From assembly GCA_949358305.1 (NCBI GenBank), contig OX442314.1, positions 23,863,060 to 23,927,059 of the forward strand: a stretch of DNA of 64,000 nt, given 5' to 3'. The first letter of the stretch is position 1. Each line of letters starts with the position of its first letter. The notes beneath the pieces are model-generated. The model searched no databases, was not told where the DNA came from, and was given only the letters and a program-made list of their open reading frames with translations. The stretch is from Strigamia acuminata. Its lineage: Eukaryota > Arthropoda > Chilopoda > Geophilomorpha > Linotaeniidae. The position numbers were made by a program, and so were the translations under genes. This document shows, piece after piece, positions 9,766 through 21,700 of the stretch.

Positions 9766-10383
9766 GTAGCGCGTATGTAGGGCAAAAGCCTCAACAAAAC
9801 CACAGCAACAGGACTAAAATTCTGTTTATTTCATAATTTTGTTGCTATTTTAAATTTTTAAACTACCAGTTACTTTGGAAAACTGATGTGACATTTATTT
9901 TCATTTTTTTAAATCGATTTTTATGGATTTTTATAATTTTTATGATTTTAAAAAAATTAAAATAAAATATTAAAATCCTTATTTTTCTATTTGTGGGTGT
10001 ATTTCATATTACTGATCACTAATGGTATAAATTCTAAATTAAAGAAATGAAGGAATAAACAAATTAACAAATGAACACTAGAATTACAGCCGTCGCCGGT
10101 CATCGGTCGGTGCGACGTGTCTAGCGAAACGTCCGAGAGCACTTTCTCCGCATTGTTGAAGGAATTCGCGACGGAAAATGTTGAAAACGACCCGAACTGT
10201 TTCACTCACAAATCAGACGGAAAATACCTAAGAGAGAGACGAAATCGCGTCCGAGTAGCCACAAAACGTTTACTACGACCCGAACTGGATCGCTCGGACG
10301 GACGGAGTGTCGAATAAAACAGTGTACGTTCACAAAATGCTTGACGACTGCCAAATGATCCGACAAGTCGACTGCAAATTAAT

Positions 10384-10650
10384 CGCGGCTTGGAGTTGTT
10401 TCAGTCGGCCAGCGAGAATTAAACGCCGTCGCCGCCGAGCCCAAATAAATTTGACGATGCGCGAGGTGGAAATTCTCTCTCGCAACCGTTCCAGACGTTC
10501 GCGGCCAAATCGTTCGTGCACCACGTGTTGGTCGAACGCAACGATGATACTGCCACTCAGTTTGTACGCGATTAATTTGCAGTCGACTTGTCGGATCATT
10601 TGGTAGTCGTCAAGCATTTTGTGAACGTACACTGTTTTATTCGACACTCC
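10384..10650 (-). pseudogene. MLH3 (MutL homologue 3) gene fragment inside the palindrome
   Basis: On the - strand a frame reads through QVDCKLIAYKL, then AFDQHVVHERFGRERL. This matches the MLH3 C-terminal domain, where QVD-K-IA is followed by the endonuclease motif DQHA(x)2E(x)4E. Here the motif is DQHV-VH-E-RFGR-E, with valine in place of alanine. MLH3 pairs with MLH1 and nicks DNA in mismatch repair and meiosis. Only about 45 residues are recognisable. The remaining motifs and the ATPase half are absent, so this is a fragment. It starts in the right arm and runs into the spacer, and the left arm repeats only its first part. Confidence 0.7.
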
Positions 10651-11187
10651 GTCCGTCCGAGCGATCCAGTTCGGGTCGTAGTAAACGTTTTGTGGCTACT
10701 CGGACGCGATTTCGTCTCTCTCTTAGGTATTTTCCGTCTGATTTGTGAGTGAAACAGTTCGGGTCGTTTTCAACATTTTCCGTCGCGAATTCCTTCAACA
10801 ATGCGGAGAAAGTGCTCTCGGACGTTTCGCTAGACACGTCGCACCGACCGATGACCGGCGACGGCTGTAATTCTAGTGTTCATTTGTTAATTTGTTTATT
10901 CCTTCATTTCTTTAATTTAGAATTTATACCATTAGTGATCAGTTATATGAAATACACCCACAATAGAAAAATAAGAATTTTAATATTTTATTTTAATTTT
11001 TTTAAAATCATGAAAATTATAAAAATCCATAAAAATCAATTTAAAAAAAATGAAAATAAATGTAACATCAGTTTTCCAAAGTAACTGGTAGTTTAAAAAT
11101 TTAAAATAGCAACAAAATTATGAAATAAACCAAATTTTAGTCCTGTTGCTGTGGTTTTGTTGAGGCTTTTGCCCTAAATTTGCCTAC

Positions 11188-11221
11188 GCGCATGCGCGTG
11201 GAGCGCCACCCAACGGTAAGT
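11188..11221 (+). promoter_or_regulatory. NRF1-like site and splice donor facing LYRM1
   Basis: GCGCATGCGC at 11188-11197 is followed 18 bases later by the strong donor ACG|GTAAGT (11216-11221). LYRM1 starts at 11636, directly after TTTGTAG|CA, a possible acceptor. A short non-coding first exon driven from this site is therefore possible. NRF1 often drives nuclear genes for mitochondrial proteins. This is inference from motifs only. Confidence 0.35.
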
Positions 11222-11635
11222 AAAAAGCCTTAATGGTTCGTTTGAAAACTCTAAGAGAGAAAATAAATTTTTAGTTATTGAAATGTATTATTGAAATGTT
11301 TTTATTTTAATAATTCGGAAAAATTAAAGAAGTGCGAATTAATTCCAACGTCAAAGCGTTAAGTGTAATGCAGGGAAAATGTCGAGGAAAATGTGTTATA
11401 CATCCGTTGTTGCCATCTGTTGATAAAATGGTTTAACTCTTCAATAAAACGCTCCTGCTTTACTTTTATAGTTCACTGTTTTCTCGCCATGACTGAAACT
11501 GCAGAGTTCGGTTATGTTTACATTTCCTAGAATAGGAATAACTCACATAAAGTTAATAGAGTAGAAGAAAAGTAAGGAGTGTTGTCTTTGAAATTTTGCT
11601 GTTGTTAAATTTAACGGATCTGAATATTTGTAGCA

Positions 11636-12036
11636 ATGTCAGTCATGGCGGGTGCCAATATAGTTAGAAGGAATGTACTCTCCGCTTACAAAAAAATCTT
11701 ACGAATTAGTCGCACTTGGATCGCCAAAAATGAGCAGGACACTGAAAAGGAGAGACAATACATTGTTAGCGAAGCCAGGACATTATTTCGAAGGAATAAG
11801 AATTTAACAGATAAAAATGAGATCGAGAAAAGCGTGCTAGAAGCCAATGCGAGATACACAATAGGTATATAAACGTATGCAATACAATTTAAATTTAATG
11901 TAAAATTTATTTTTTTACTCCAGCTGTCCATTATAAAATACCTTATCCGAGGCCTGTAAATTTACCCAAAGGTTCCTTCACCAAGACTAAACGCATCAAA
12001 ATATCCGATTCGCCATCGAGGAAATATGCTACCTAG
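11636..12036 (+). CDS. LYRM1: LYR motif-containing protein 1, two exons
   Basis: The exons are 11636-11864 and 11924-12036, with a 59-bp GT-AG intron. The joined frame is 342 bases, 113 residues plus stop. The N-terminal half has the family pattern of a short Leu-Tyr-(Arg/Lys) motif (SAYKKILR) followed by a helix, and then KERQYIVSEARTLFRRNKNL, close to vertebrate LYRM1. Exon 2 gives VHYKIPYPRPVNLP, the hallmark of LYRM1 just before its C-terminus. Human LYRM1 is 122 residues, so the length fits. LYR proteins act in the mitochondrial matrix, where they bind the acyl carrier protein and assist iron-sulphur or complex assembly; the exact role of LYRM1 is less clear. A second ATG follows three codons later. 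Confidence 0.92.
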
Positions 12037-12310
12037 TCTTCTTGTATTTCTTACTTTGTATTCTGAGTGTCTAAAATTTCAGTAAAATCATTTGTTATTC
12101 TACATCTGGTTATTAGAATGGTGTTTATATTGAAATAGAAGAATTGATAGGCTTGGCGAAATGAAGAAATAGACGAATTAAAATTAAATTCCAGTGGCAG
12201 AACTTGGCGTTGCGGCGGGGACCAGTCACATGATGGCTGCATCTGTCAGGAAAGGCCATGGAGAGGCCACGGGGGTTATAGTCCCGGTCCTAAGCCTCCT
12301 GATTCACCTC
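12037..12310 (+). other. LYRM1 downstream region with a GC-richer patch
   Basis: No gene was found. A GC-rich stretch at 12,195-12,300 follows an acceptor-like AAATTCCAG. It could be a short exon, a 3' UTR part or a repeat fragment, and its translation matches nothing I recognise. No obvious AATAAA lies close behind the LYRM1 stop. The nearest strong one is at about 12,985. Confidence 0.3.
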
Positions 12311-12872
12311 AAAACGCATTTTTCTTGCTTTAAAATATATTTTTCTTGCTTGAAAATATATTTTTCTTGCTTTAAAATATATTTTTCTTGCTTTAAAATA
12401 TATTTTTCTTGCTGGAAAATATATTTTTCTTGCTTGAAAATATATTTTTCTTGCTGTAAAATATATTTTTCTTGCTGGAAAATATATTTTTCTTGCTTGA
12501 AAATATATTTTTCTTGCTTGAAAATATATTTTTCTTGCTTGAAAATATATTTTTCTTGCTTGAAAATATATTTTTCTTGCTTGAAAATATATTTTTCTTG
12601 CTTGAAAATATATTTTTCTTGCTTGAAAATGTATTTTTCTTGTTTGAAAATGCATTTTTCTTGCTTGAAAATGCATTTTTCTTGTTTGAAAATGCATTTT
12701 TCTTGCTTGAAAATGCATTTTTCTTGCTTGAAAATGCATTTTTCTTGCTTGAAAATGCATTTTTCTTGCTTGAGAATGCATTTTTCTTGCTTGAAAATGC
12801 ATTTTTCTTGCTTGAAAATGCATTTTTCTTGCTTGAAAATGCATTTTTCTTGCTTGAAAATGCATTTTTCTG
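12311..12872. repeat. 21-bp minisatellite, about 26 copies
   Basis: The unit is GAAAATATATTTTTCTTGCTT and changes part-way to a GCAT version (GAAAATGCATTTTTCTTGCTT). The first half is mostly the TATAT variant and the second half the TGCAT variant, showing expansion of two sub-families. Because 21 is a multiple of three, long frames appear on both strands, but they are artefacts of the repeat. Confidence 0.95.
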
Positions 12873-15238
12873 CTTCAAAGGGCCGTTTCTAAATATTCTA
12901 TATTTCTATAAAAAAAAAATGTACATATATATATTTTTTTTCATAATTTATAATTTTATCGTTTTTTGTGTTTTTTGGTCCTTGAATAAATAAAATTAAT
13001 ACAGGAGGCCGAAAATTTTGAAGTTCCACCACTGCTGAATTTTTATATGAAATATCCAATTTCTAACTGAAATATTTATCATTTTCACTAAAAATCCGAG
13101 TTTAAGATACTTAATTTGTCTGTTCATCTCCCGATAATCAATTTTGGTTCAGATATTTTTACGCTTGGCACTGCATTGTAGCCAAACCATTCCTGGGACA
13201 ATCCATTCCAAATTAATTGTACATCTTGGCAAGTCTAATTTTACGAAAAGATCAAAAGAAATTAGAAACATTTCTAAGGAATTGAAAACATAAATAAAAA
13301 ATATTAATGAATTCTTATACATTTCTTTTATTTTCAAAGCAAATACAAATTTCAAAGCCCACTAAAGAATTCCATCAAAATGAAGGAAACCAAGTGAGGG
13401 GAAAGAAAAATAAGTCCTCTCCATATTAAAAATTGCTCAATTTTTGGCTTTTTTTAATTGAAAATTCCCAAGTTCTGTACATATTCCATTTAGAAAGAAA
13501 AGATTCAGCATTTTTTTTCCTAACTTCTAAGTTTGCTTCTTTTTTAACAACATGATCCCACTAATTGGCAATAATCTATACACACACTGGAAAAGAAAAG
13601 ATGAAAAGAACAAAAACAAACAAATCAAAAATTTCCAAAGTATAAATTAAAAACCAAAAAATAATAAGCAATTAATTTGTCAACCTTTTTTTTTTCTTTT
13701 AAAACTGGAATGTAAAACAAAACAACTAAATTATACACATTTACACACAGGGAACAAAAAAAAAAAAAATAAAAATAATTTTTTTTGTTTTTTAATTTTA
13801 AAATCAACACAATTTATTTATTTATTCATTTTTTTTAAATGAAGGAAAGGGCTCATCATCAATCTAAACAGAATTGATTCAATTTTTATCAATACATTTA
13901 AATTTTCCTTAATTTCTTCTGGAAACACTTTGCCGGTTCTCTCATATTTTTTTTATTTATTTATTATTTTCAGTTCAGATTTGGAATGACATCAAAAATC
14001 TTGTAGTCAGGGTTACCTCATTCAAATCCAACAAAACCTTATTATTATTAATTAATTAATTATTACTATTATTTTAATTAACTTTTTTGTTTGGTCCTTC
14101 AGTTTTCACATCAATAACTGACCCCCTGACTAAAAGAGCGAGAAAAAAATTCAATTTTCTTCTTAATAATACGAAAACTAAATACATTTTGAAAAACTGG
14201 ACTAGTCATATTATAATGATTTGAAATGAAAATTATTTACACACTGCAAACATTTGAAAACATTGTTATCAAAAATTAAAATTTAAACTCTACTCCATCC
14301 TCAAAACAAAAGAAAAAAAAAAGAAGAAAACTAACACGAATTCAAATGTCAAAAAATAAAAATAAAACCACACAGCGGAAAAAAGAAAAAGCGGATTATA
14401 AAAATAGAAATCGTACGCACTTAATCAACACCGAAAAACCAAACAACAACAAAAATCAAATAATATTTCATTCTCTATTCACAAATATAAAAACTTTAAC
14501 TAGAATTTCATTCGTGTTAGCAGTGCGTACTGGGAGATTTGCCTAGTCTAATCGCTGACACAATCATCTATTCTAGTTGTAGTATCAATTGACCAACTGA
14601 ATTCTAACTACAACCAGAAAAACATGTGTTTTATTCGGAGCTTCAAAGTCGAAACAAAGAAAGAACTTCAAAGCCCTTTGATTTCCTATTCTACTCACTG
14701 TAAAATCAGAGTGTAAATCTTAAGTACTTTGTTTTTCCGTAATAATCTACAAATTTCTTTCTTTTCTAACCCCAAAATAAAATCGTAATCCTACAGTACT
14801 TATTTGGAATTATTCATAGATTGGTTCCACATGTTGATGGAGAAATTTAAATTTAAAAACAAAAATTAAAACATAAAAAAAATACTCGGTATTATTAACA
14901 AAAATGTATGTAATATGTATGTAATGTATGTGTGGACGTGCTAAGCACTTTTATGTTGAATAAATCTTGAGCTGGGACAACTGGCCATGGTCCGAGGCAA
15001 ATAGTGAACGCTACACTCGAAAACAAAACACGGCACCACCAAGTTTCATGGGATTCGGATTCGGATTCGGTTCTTGCAAGTGTTTTCACAAATTTCATTC
15101 TCTATGTCCAGAACAAAATGTAGTCAAAATTTCACCCAAAACTGAAAACAAAAAAGGAAAAAGCAGAAAATAAAATCAAGATCATCAATCAGTTCCATCA
15201 ACTTATCACAAGTAGGCACTTTTATGACGCGTCGTTAA
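12873..15238 (-). other. MRTF 3' UTR and downstream AT-rich DNA
   Basis: No coding region was found. The part next to 15,238 should be the MRTF 3' UTR on the - strand. Possible - strand AATAAA signals lie at about 14,630 and in a cluster near 13,812-13,826. The rest is A/T homopolymer-rich sequence without recognisable structure. Confidence 0.4.
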
Positions 15239-18200
15239 TTACGTCGCAAAATCCACTTTATCCCAATTCAGAATATTCAATTCAGTCGGCGTTTTGAAGT
15301 CGTTCTCGTCGATCGTAAACAAATCCAGAGGATCCTGGCTGATAGACAACAACGGGTCCCCAGAGTCGGCGTCGCCGTGGGCGGCAGTGTGGGGCAAATT
15401 GGTTGTGGGAGGCATCATTTCGTCCAACCAATCGGACACGTCGATCTCCATGTGATCGCTTAAATCGCCGTTGGTCACGTTGGTTACATCGCCCGACAAC
15501 TGGCCAATGTCCATCGTTTCGAAGCTGTCCAAATCCAAGTTGACGTCCAAGTCGGGCGAACCCAGGCCCACGTCTCCGAGACTGGGGATGGGCAACTGCG
15601 GCATCAACAAGCTGAGAGACGAAGGCGGCGGCGGAAGTGGCGGCGGCGGTGGCGGCGACGGGGTTGTCGTGGTCCTCAGATTCGAACTCGTCACGTATGT
15701 CGTCATTTGAGGCAGTACGCTTTGTACGCTCGTCAATTTCATCGCGTCGGTCGTGGTTGATAAGGAAGGTGAATTCGAAAATATAATGGCAGACGGTAAA
15801 GATTTCGGAGTCGTCGGTGTCGCGGGATCCTGCGCTGCACTCGGTGGTAGCTCTAAAAAATACAAAAAATTATTTAAAAAATAAAAATACATAAATAAAA
15901 TAATTTTTACCTCCATTTGCAATTAATAATTCTAATACTTCATCCACTGCCTGACTTTTTACTGATTTCTGGCCGGATAAATGGCCCAGGTTATTCATCA
16001 ATCGTTGCGCAAATTGCTCCTAAAATTTTAATTTTTTTTTTTTAGATAAAAAAAATTAAAATAAAAGATTATTATTAAATTTTTTAGAATAAACTAATAC
16101 CTGTTTTACTTTATTGAGTTGTTTTGTGGCCTCGTTGTAATCAGGCGGTGGTTCCCGCTTCGTTTGGGGGTCAATTATAGCATAATTTGGTATGCAATTT
16201 AGCCTAGAAGACCTAACATAAATTGAATTCACTCATTTAGTAACAGTAATAATAATAAAATAAATTTAAAAATTAAAATATTACTTATTGCTAAGAGCTA
16301 TTTTTCGCTCCGTGATTTTCTGCTGCGGATGTCGTTTGCAGTTACGCACATTGCGCTGATTCAATAAGTTATGTTGGTCTCCAGTCACGTTGTTGACATT
16401 ATTCGGGTTAAAAAACCCATTGTTTCCAGCAGGATTCAAAGCGACATTATCCTGGCCGAGTAAAAACGCTGCCAGATTGGCTTTGGCGTTAGTCATCGTA
16501 GCCCCGTTGTGATTGGCAGTTGATTGTTGCCGATCTAAAAAATTAAATCGATTAATTTACAAAAAAAAATTATTTTATACAAAATTAAAAAAAAAAGAAT
16601 TACTGTGAGGTTGCAATTGAGATTGCAACAACTTCTGTTGTATGTGTTGCTGTAATCGCTGCTGAGTCCTCGGATCAGCCACGGTAGTTTGCACAACCCC
16701 ATTCACGCTAGAATTCGAAGAGTTGGGCTTTGTTTGTACTGGAGAGAATTGAACGTGTTGATTTTGTTGCAATTGGTCTTGATGCGGCTCTTGTTGTAAA
16801 GACAACGATATGCTTGAAGCTGGTTGAATTTGTGCCGGTGACCTGTTCGGCACCACTTGAAAATAATTAAATTGCGCGTTCTGCTCAGGCACTTGCCACG
16901 TTTCGCATTCCCTAAAACCAAACAAATTTTAAATTAAAAAAAAATTAATTTAGAAAAAAATAAAAATATACTTTTGTATTTCTCTCTGCAATTCGTCAAT
17001 TTTCTTCTTGAAAATATCCTTCGTGCTCTCATTCGCCATTACGTCGCTCACGTCCATGGCATCAAAACCCGGATTGCAGTTCACATCGACGTCCATGGGA
17101 GCCACCGACGGGGGGCGAGTGTTGGACGTGGATTGTGAACCCGAAATCACCGATCGAGTTAACGGGGTTCCGTCCTGACTGCTGTCAGGAGACATGCACG
17201 CTGAGAACGTGTTGTTATTCACTTCTTTCTTCGGAGAAAGAGGCAAATCGAGATTCATGTCGGCATCCGGGAGGCTGTTTGGTGATCCCGAGTCGAGGGA
17301 ATTCAACAGCATCGCGTTTGATTCGCTCGAATTATTAGCCACGTTCGAGTTGCTCAGAAGAAGACCGATGTCGGTGTATGGTTTCAACCTTTGAATCAGC
17401 TGAGGCTTCGAACCTGATACGGGCAAATTGCGTTTCTTTAATTCCGCTTTTAAGTCGCTTACTGCAATAAATAAAATAAAATAAAATAAAATAAAATAAA
17501 ATAAAATAAAATAAAATAAAATAAAATAAAATAAAATAAAATAAAATAAAATAAAATAAAATAAAATAAAATAAAATAAAATAAAATAAAATAAAATAAA
17601 ATAAAATAAAATAAAATAAAATAAAATAAAATAAAATAAAATAAAATAAAATAAAATAAAATAAATAGTTAAATACACATTTTTATTTTTTATTTATTTT
17701 TTATTTTTATCACCTTTCATTTCCTCCAATTTCGACAAACATCGGTTCGCAGTGAAATCCTGGAGTGGGGAACTGTTATTCGACAACGTGCTCGAAGTGT
17801 TAGTTCCACCGTTCATTACTGGGGCGACCAAACCTGGAAGCGATGTCGGAGGTTTCAAATTATCCCCACTTTTCTGTTAACAAAAAATCAATTTAAATTA
17901 ATTATTTATTTTTTTCCTCGAAAACAAAATATACATACATGTGCAGGCAAAATAATTTGAGGATATTTGTGTTGCCATTCGAGCTGCCATTGCAGAAACA
18001 ACTGTTGTTGCTGCAAAAGCAAATCGTACGATGACTCCACTGAAGAAGCCAATGCCGCATTACTTTTCTGCGCATTCGGTGGACCCTTAAAATAAATAAA
18101 AAAAAATAATTAAGTAATTAATTGTCACTAAATAAAATAAAGCATTAAATAACCAACCTTATACTCGTGGAACTTGATTGTCCTCGCTTTGGGTTGCGAT

Positions 18201-18704
18201 TTCGATTTCGATTTTTTCCTGTTTCGATTCTGCTCCTTGCTCGATTCCGATTTGGAAGAGGAGGAGGAGCGCGTGGGTGGCGAGGAAACCCTACTGGGGA
18301 TAGACACGGGAGTAGACACGGCGTTCGACGAAAAAGTGAAGTTGCACGGCGAAGAAATGGAACTGGGTGGAGACGTGGACGAGCCCACGGATCCGGACGG
18401 CAGCGGAGCAAAGCCCGGACTGGTAACTCGGATCACGGAGTCCCCAACTGACGGCACGCTGCCCACCTGCGACTGGTCGGAGTCTTGAATAGGGGACTGC
18501 GTACCTTCGGAGCTGCTGTCCTCTTCGAAAATAAACATGGGAGGTGGATGTTTACGCGTTTCGCCTTCGCTCGTTTTCTTGAAACAAATCTGACCCTCTG
18601 AAAACAAAATTAAATAAATAAAATCAATTCAAAATGTCTCAACAGCTGAGACAGATTTTTCACGAGATGGGGACAAGAAAAATTGCTCTCCCAACCAATT
18701 AACC

Positions 18705-18735
<31 letters not shown>

Positions 18736-21700
18736 TAATTTTTTTTAAAAAATTAAAAAATTGTGTGTGTACCTTTTACAGCTTGAGCAAACTCGTCATC
18801 AGTCTTGAGAATATTTCCCTTAATTAGCTCCAGAGGACCTGGTCGATGCGACAGGCGATCATTCAAGTCGTCTGCTAGACGTGCTTTTTTCAATTGTCGT
18901 TGCCGGTCCTGCAAAGACGGAGCGACTTTGGAATCTAGACACACATAAAAAAAGTGCATAAAATTATTATAAATAATAATAAAAATAAGAAAATTATTTA
19001 ATTTCGTTTAATTACCCTCTAAGATGTGTTGTTGAATCAACTCTTGTCGGTCGGGACGTCTTTGAATTTTGCTCTTGAGCAAATCTCCCATTTTTGCTCT
19101 TTCCAATTTCTGCCTCTGTTCATGGAACGCTGGAGGAGTTTTCAAAGCTAAAAAACAACAAGAAAAAAAAAATTTGAAAAAAAAAAATTAACTTAAACAA
19201 AACATTTATTCTTTTTTTTTCCTAAAAAGAAAGGTATAAGAAAAAAAAAATGGTGATCGGTTCCACGATATCTGTGATATGTTGCCCAGAAATATTTATT
19301 CTGGTCTCTTGCTCGCCTGGGGAGTCGTCATTCATCAATGCTATTTCTGTAACATTACTTCTAACCCTTGCTGTCACACAAAAAAATATACAAAACATTA
19401 TCACTATCCTCCTTTCTCCAATTTCCTGCTTTTATACACAATTTTTTTTATTTTTCTAAATTTTTTTATTTTACATTTGTATTTTGTGTGACGCCATTTT
19501 AAATGAAATGCAAAAGCGCCAACTGTGGCCTTACGCCATTAAATTTCGTTTAATTAAAGTAACAAGCAGCCGTGAGTTGGAACTTTAATTAATCTCATAA
19601 AAAGGATACTCAACTCAATTTAAAAAAAAAAAAAAGAAAAAAAATTTTTAATATTTTAATTTTTATGTATATTTTTTTGCCTTTAAAACAGGAGTTTGTC
19701 TATTTCTAGACCCTTTGCCCCATTAAATACTCTCAGACTTGGAAGTGGCTAGTAAATTCTTTTTTAACTCATTGGGAAATCACCAACTTCTCTAAGGGCT
19801 CGAGTAAGGGCACATAAAGAAACAGAAATACATATTTTTTAAATTTAAATTTTCTCGAAAATTTGACTTAAAAATCAAATTTTTTTGATTTCTCTGACCG
19901 TAAAGTTAATCAAGATCTTTATTTTCACGAAATCTCAACATTTGGCACTGGATTTCATTTTCTCAAAGTAGAAAAACTCGATGCATCAACAAGTTTTAAG
20001 TCCTGACTCAAACCAGAAATAGAAACTTCGAAATAAATAAATAAAAAAAAAATAAAAAAACACACAAAAAAAAAAAAAAAAAAAACACTAAGATAAATTT
20101 GAAGAGTAGTTGGCTTGCATAATTGAAAAGACACGATGACAAGTTTACAGCAAAGACGGAGAAAACTGTTACTTTTTTTTGCTCAACTTCAACCATAAGT
20201 TTCAAATTCTACTTTCAACCATTTTATGATCCCCAACACGAAGGATTTATAATTTTTCCCTCGAAAAGACGACACAAATTTATTACCTGGTCTTAACAAA
20301 GTGACTCATACCCCCAAAAACACAACAAAAAAAATTAAATTAAACCTCTAAAAAAAAAAAAAAAAAATTAAAAATATAAACTCCACGTGACTAAAATATT
20401 AATGAATAAAATAAATAAAAATCAAAAGTGTAACGCCAGCCTGAAAACTATTTATTACCCGTTATTTACACCTTTAGACGACTGTCTATCCCACAATTAC
20501 ACAAAATAAACCATCAAATTATAAATTAAACGTATAATTTCCCCACCATTCGACCTACATAAATTTATTTATGGGTGACGTCATTTAATTTTTTGAAAAA
20601 ACGGCGCGTGCACATAAAACTAGACCCAAATTTAAGAATAATGAGAGGTCAAACGAGTAGAATATTTATTAAAAAATAAAAGTGCCAACAAACTAAGTGC
20701 TGATGGAAAAAGTTCATCGTAAATTCAAATTCCGCTCACGGCACCCTTAAAGAGTTCGTGGAACCATGATCGGAAACTGACCCGACATTTCTGCTCTTAT
20801 TTAATTTAAAGGAAATCGTGCGCAATATATTTTTTTCTAATTTATCATTTCTGCATTTAAAAAAGAACGTATTTCAAATGAAATAAATCGATTCGAAGTG
20901 TCACTTGTAACGGGCAATAAATTTAAATCGCGCAAATTTAACATTTCCGTTCGTTTTGTGTCGTATTGCAGTTAGCATATTAGCAAAGAGCCACGCTTTT
21001 CTTGCCAAGTAGGTCTGGGAGTTCCCTAACCTTGGCAGGAAGACATCCAAGGTTTTCTTGAATAAAACAACTCCAGATAAAGAACACTTTGCAAAGCCAA
21101 ATTCTTCCTGTGCACCAAGCAACTCGAGTGAAAAAGAAAGAAAGAAAGAAAGAAAACAAGGTTTTATATTTATATTTTCAACCCGGAATAAGAAAACCCA
21201 ACTTCTGCATCATGCAAACTAAAAGAATATATATAAAAATAATTTTACTTTGGAAAAAATAATTCATTTTCTACTGCCCAACTAAATCGCTACTTCCGGT
21301 TATCAGCGAGAGTTGCTTTGTGTCTCAATTTTATAATTGTTACATTGCAAAAGAATGTAGAGTATTCGCATTGTGAAATACGTTACTAAATCATAATGCA
21401 AGTGCATTCCTAGAGAAATTGTGACCCCAACTTCCTTATTGCTTAAGAGAAAGAGAAACAAGTGAATGAATTGAGGTTTGAGGGTACCGGGTTACTACGA
21501 TTTACCTGTCACTACATGCCATAATACAAACATCAGTTATTGGGTACTTTCAAAGTTTTTGGTTTTTTTTTTCAGTTTCTATAGACAAAATGGACACCAA
21601 AACAGCCATAAACCGTCATCAAAAGCCGCCGAGTCGCTTTTGAAGCCGTTTATGCAACCTGGTATGGCTCTGAACAAAACGCAGGGTACACCCAAAATGG

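Larger units (their letters stand above)
9722..11231. mobile_element. 1.5-kb palindromic foldback element
   Basis: Two arms of about 665 bp (9722-10387 and 10567-11231) are near-identical inverted copies, separated by a 179-bp spacer. I saw only scattered differences along the arms, including one base within the MLH3-like part. The outer ends read AAGGCTTTTTACTTACCG on both sides and contain a CpG-rich block with GCGCATGCGC. No clear target duplication was found. The inner part holds an MLH3 fragment on the - strand. It may be a foldback transposon that captured a gene piece, or an inverted duplication of host DNA. A transcript across it would form a very long hairpin. Confidence 0.8.

Noticed and set aside
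10117-10837. Identical 66-residue frames on opposite strands (10117-10317 and 10637-10837)
   Set aside because: They are the same arm sequence read twice; no protein family match outside the MLH3 segment.
12194-12993. Long overlapping frames with FSCLKIY- or LLENIFF-type repeats on both strands
   Set aside because: They result from a 21-bp tandem repeat, whose unit is a multiple of three; no protein evidence.
16950-17678. LFYFI-repeat protein
   Set aside because: The repeat part is the intronic TTTTA array; only the part below 17,462 is the MRTF exon.
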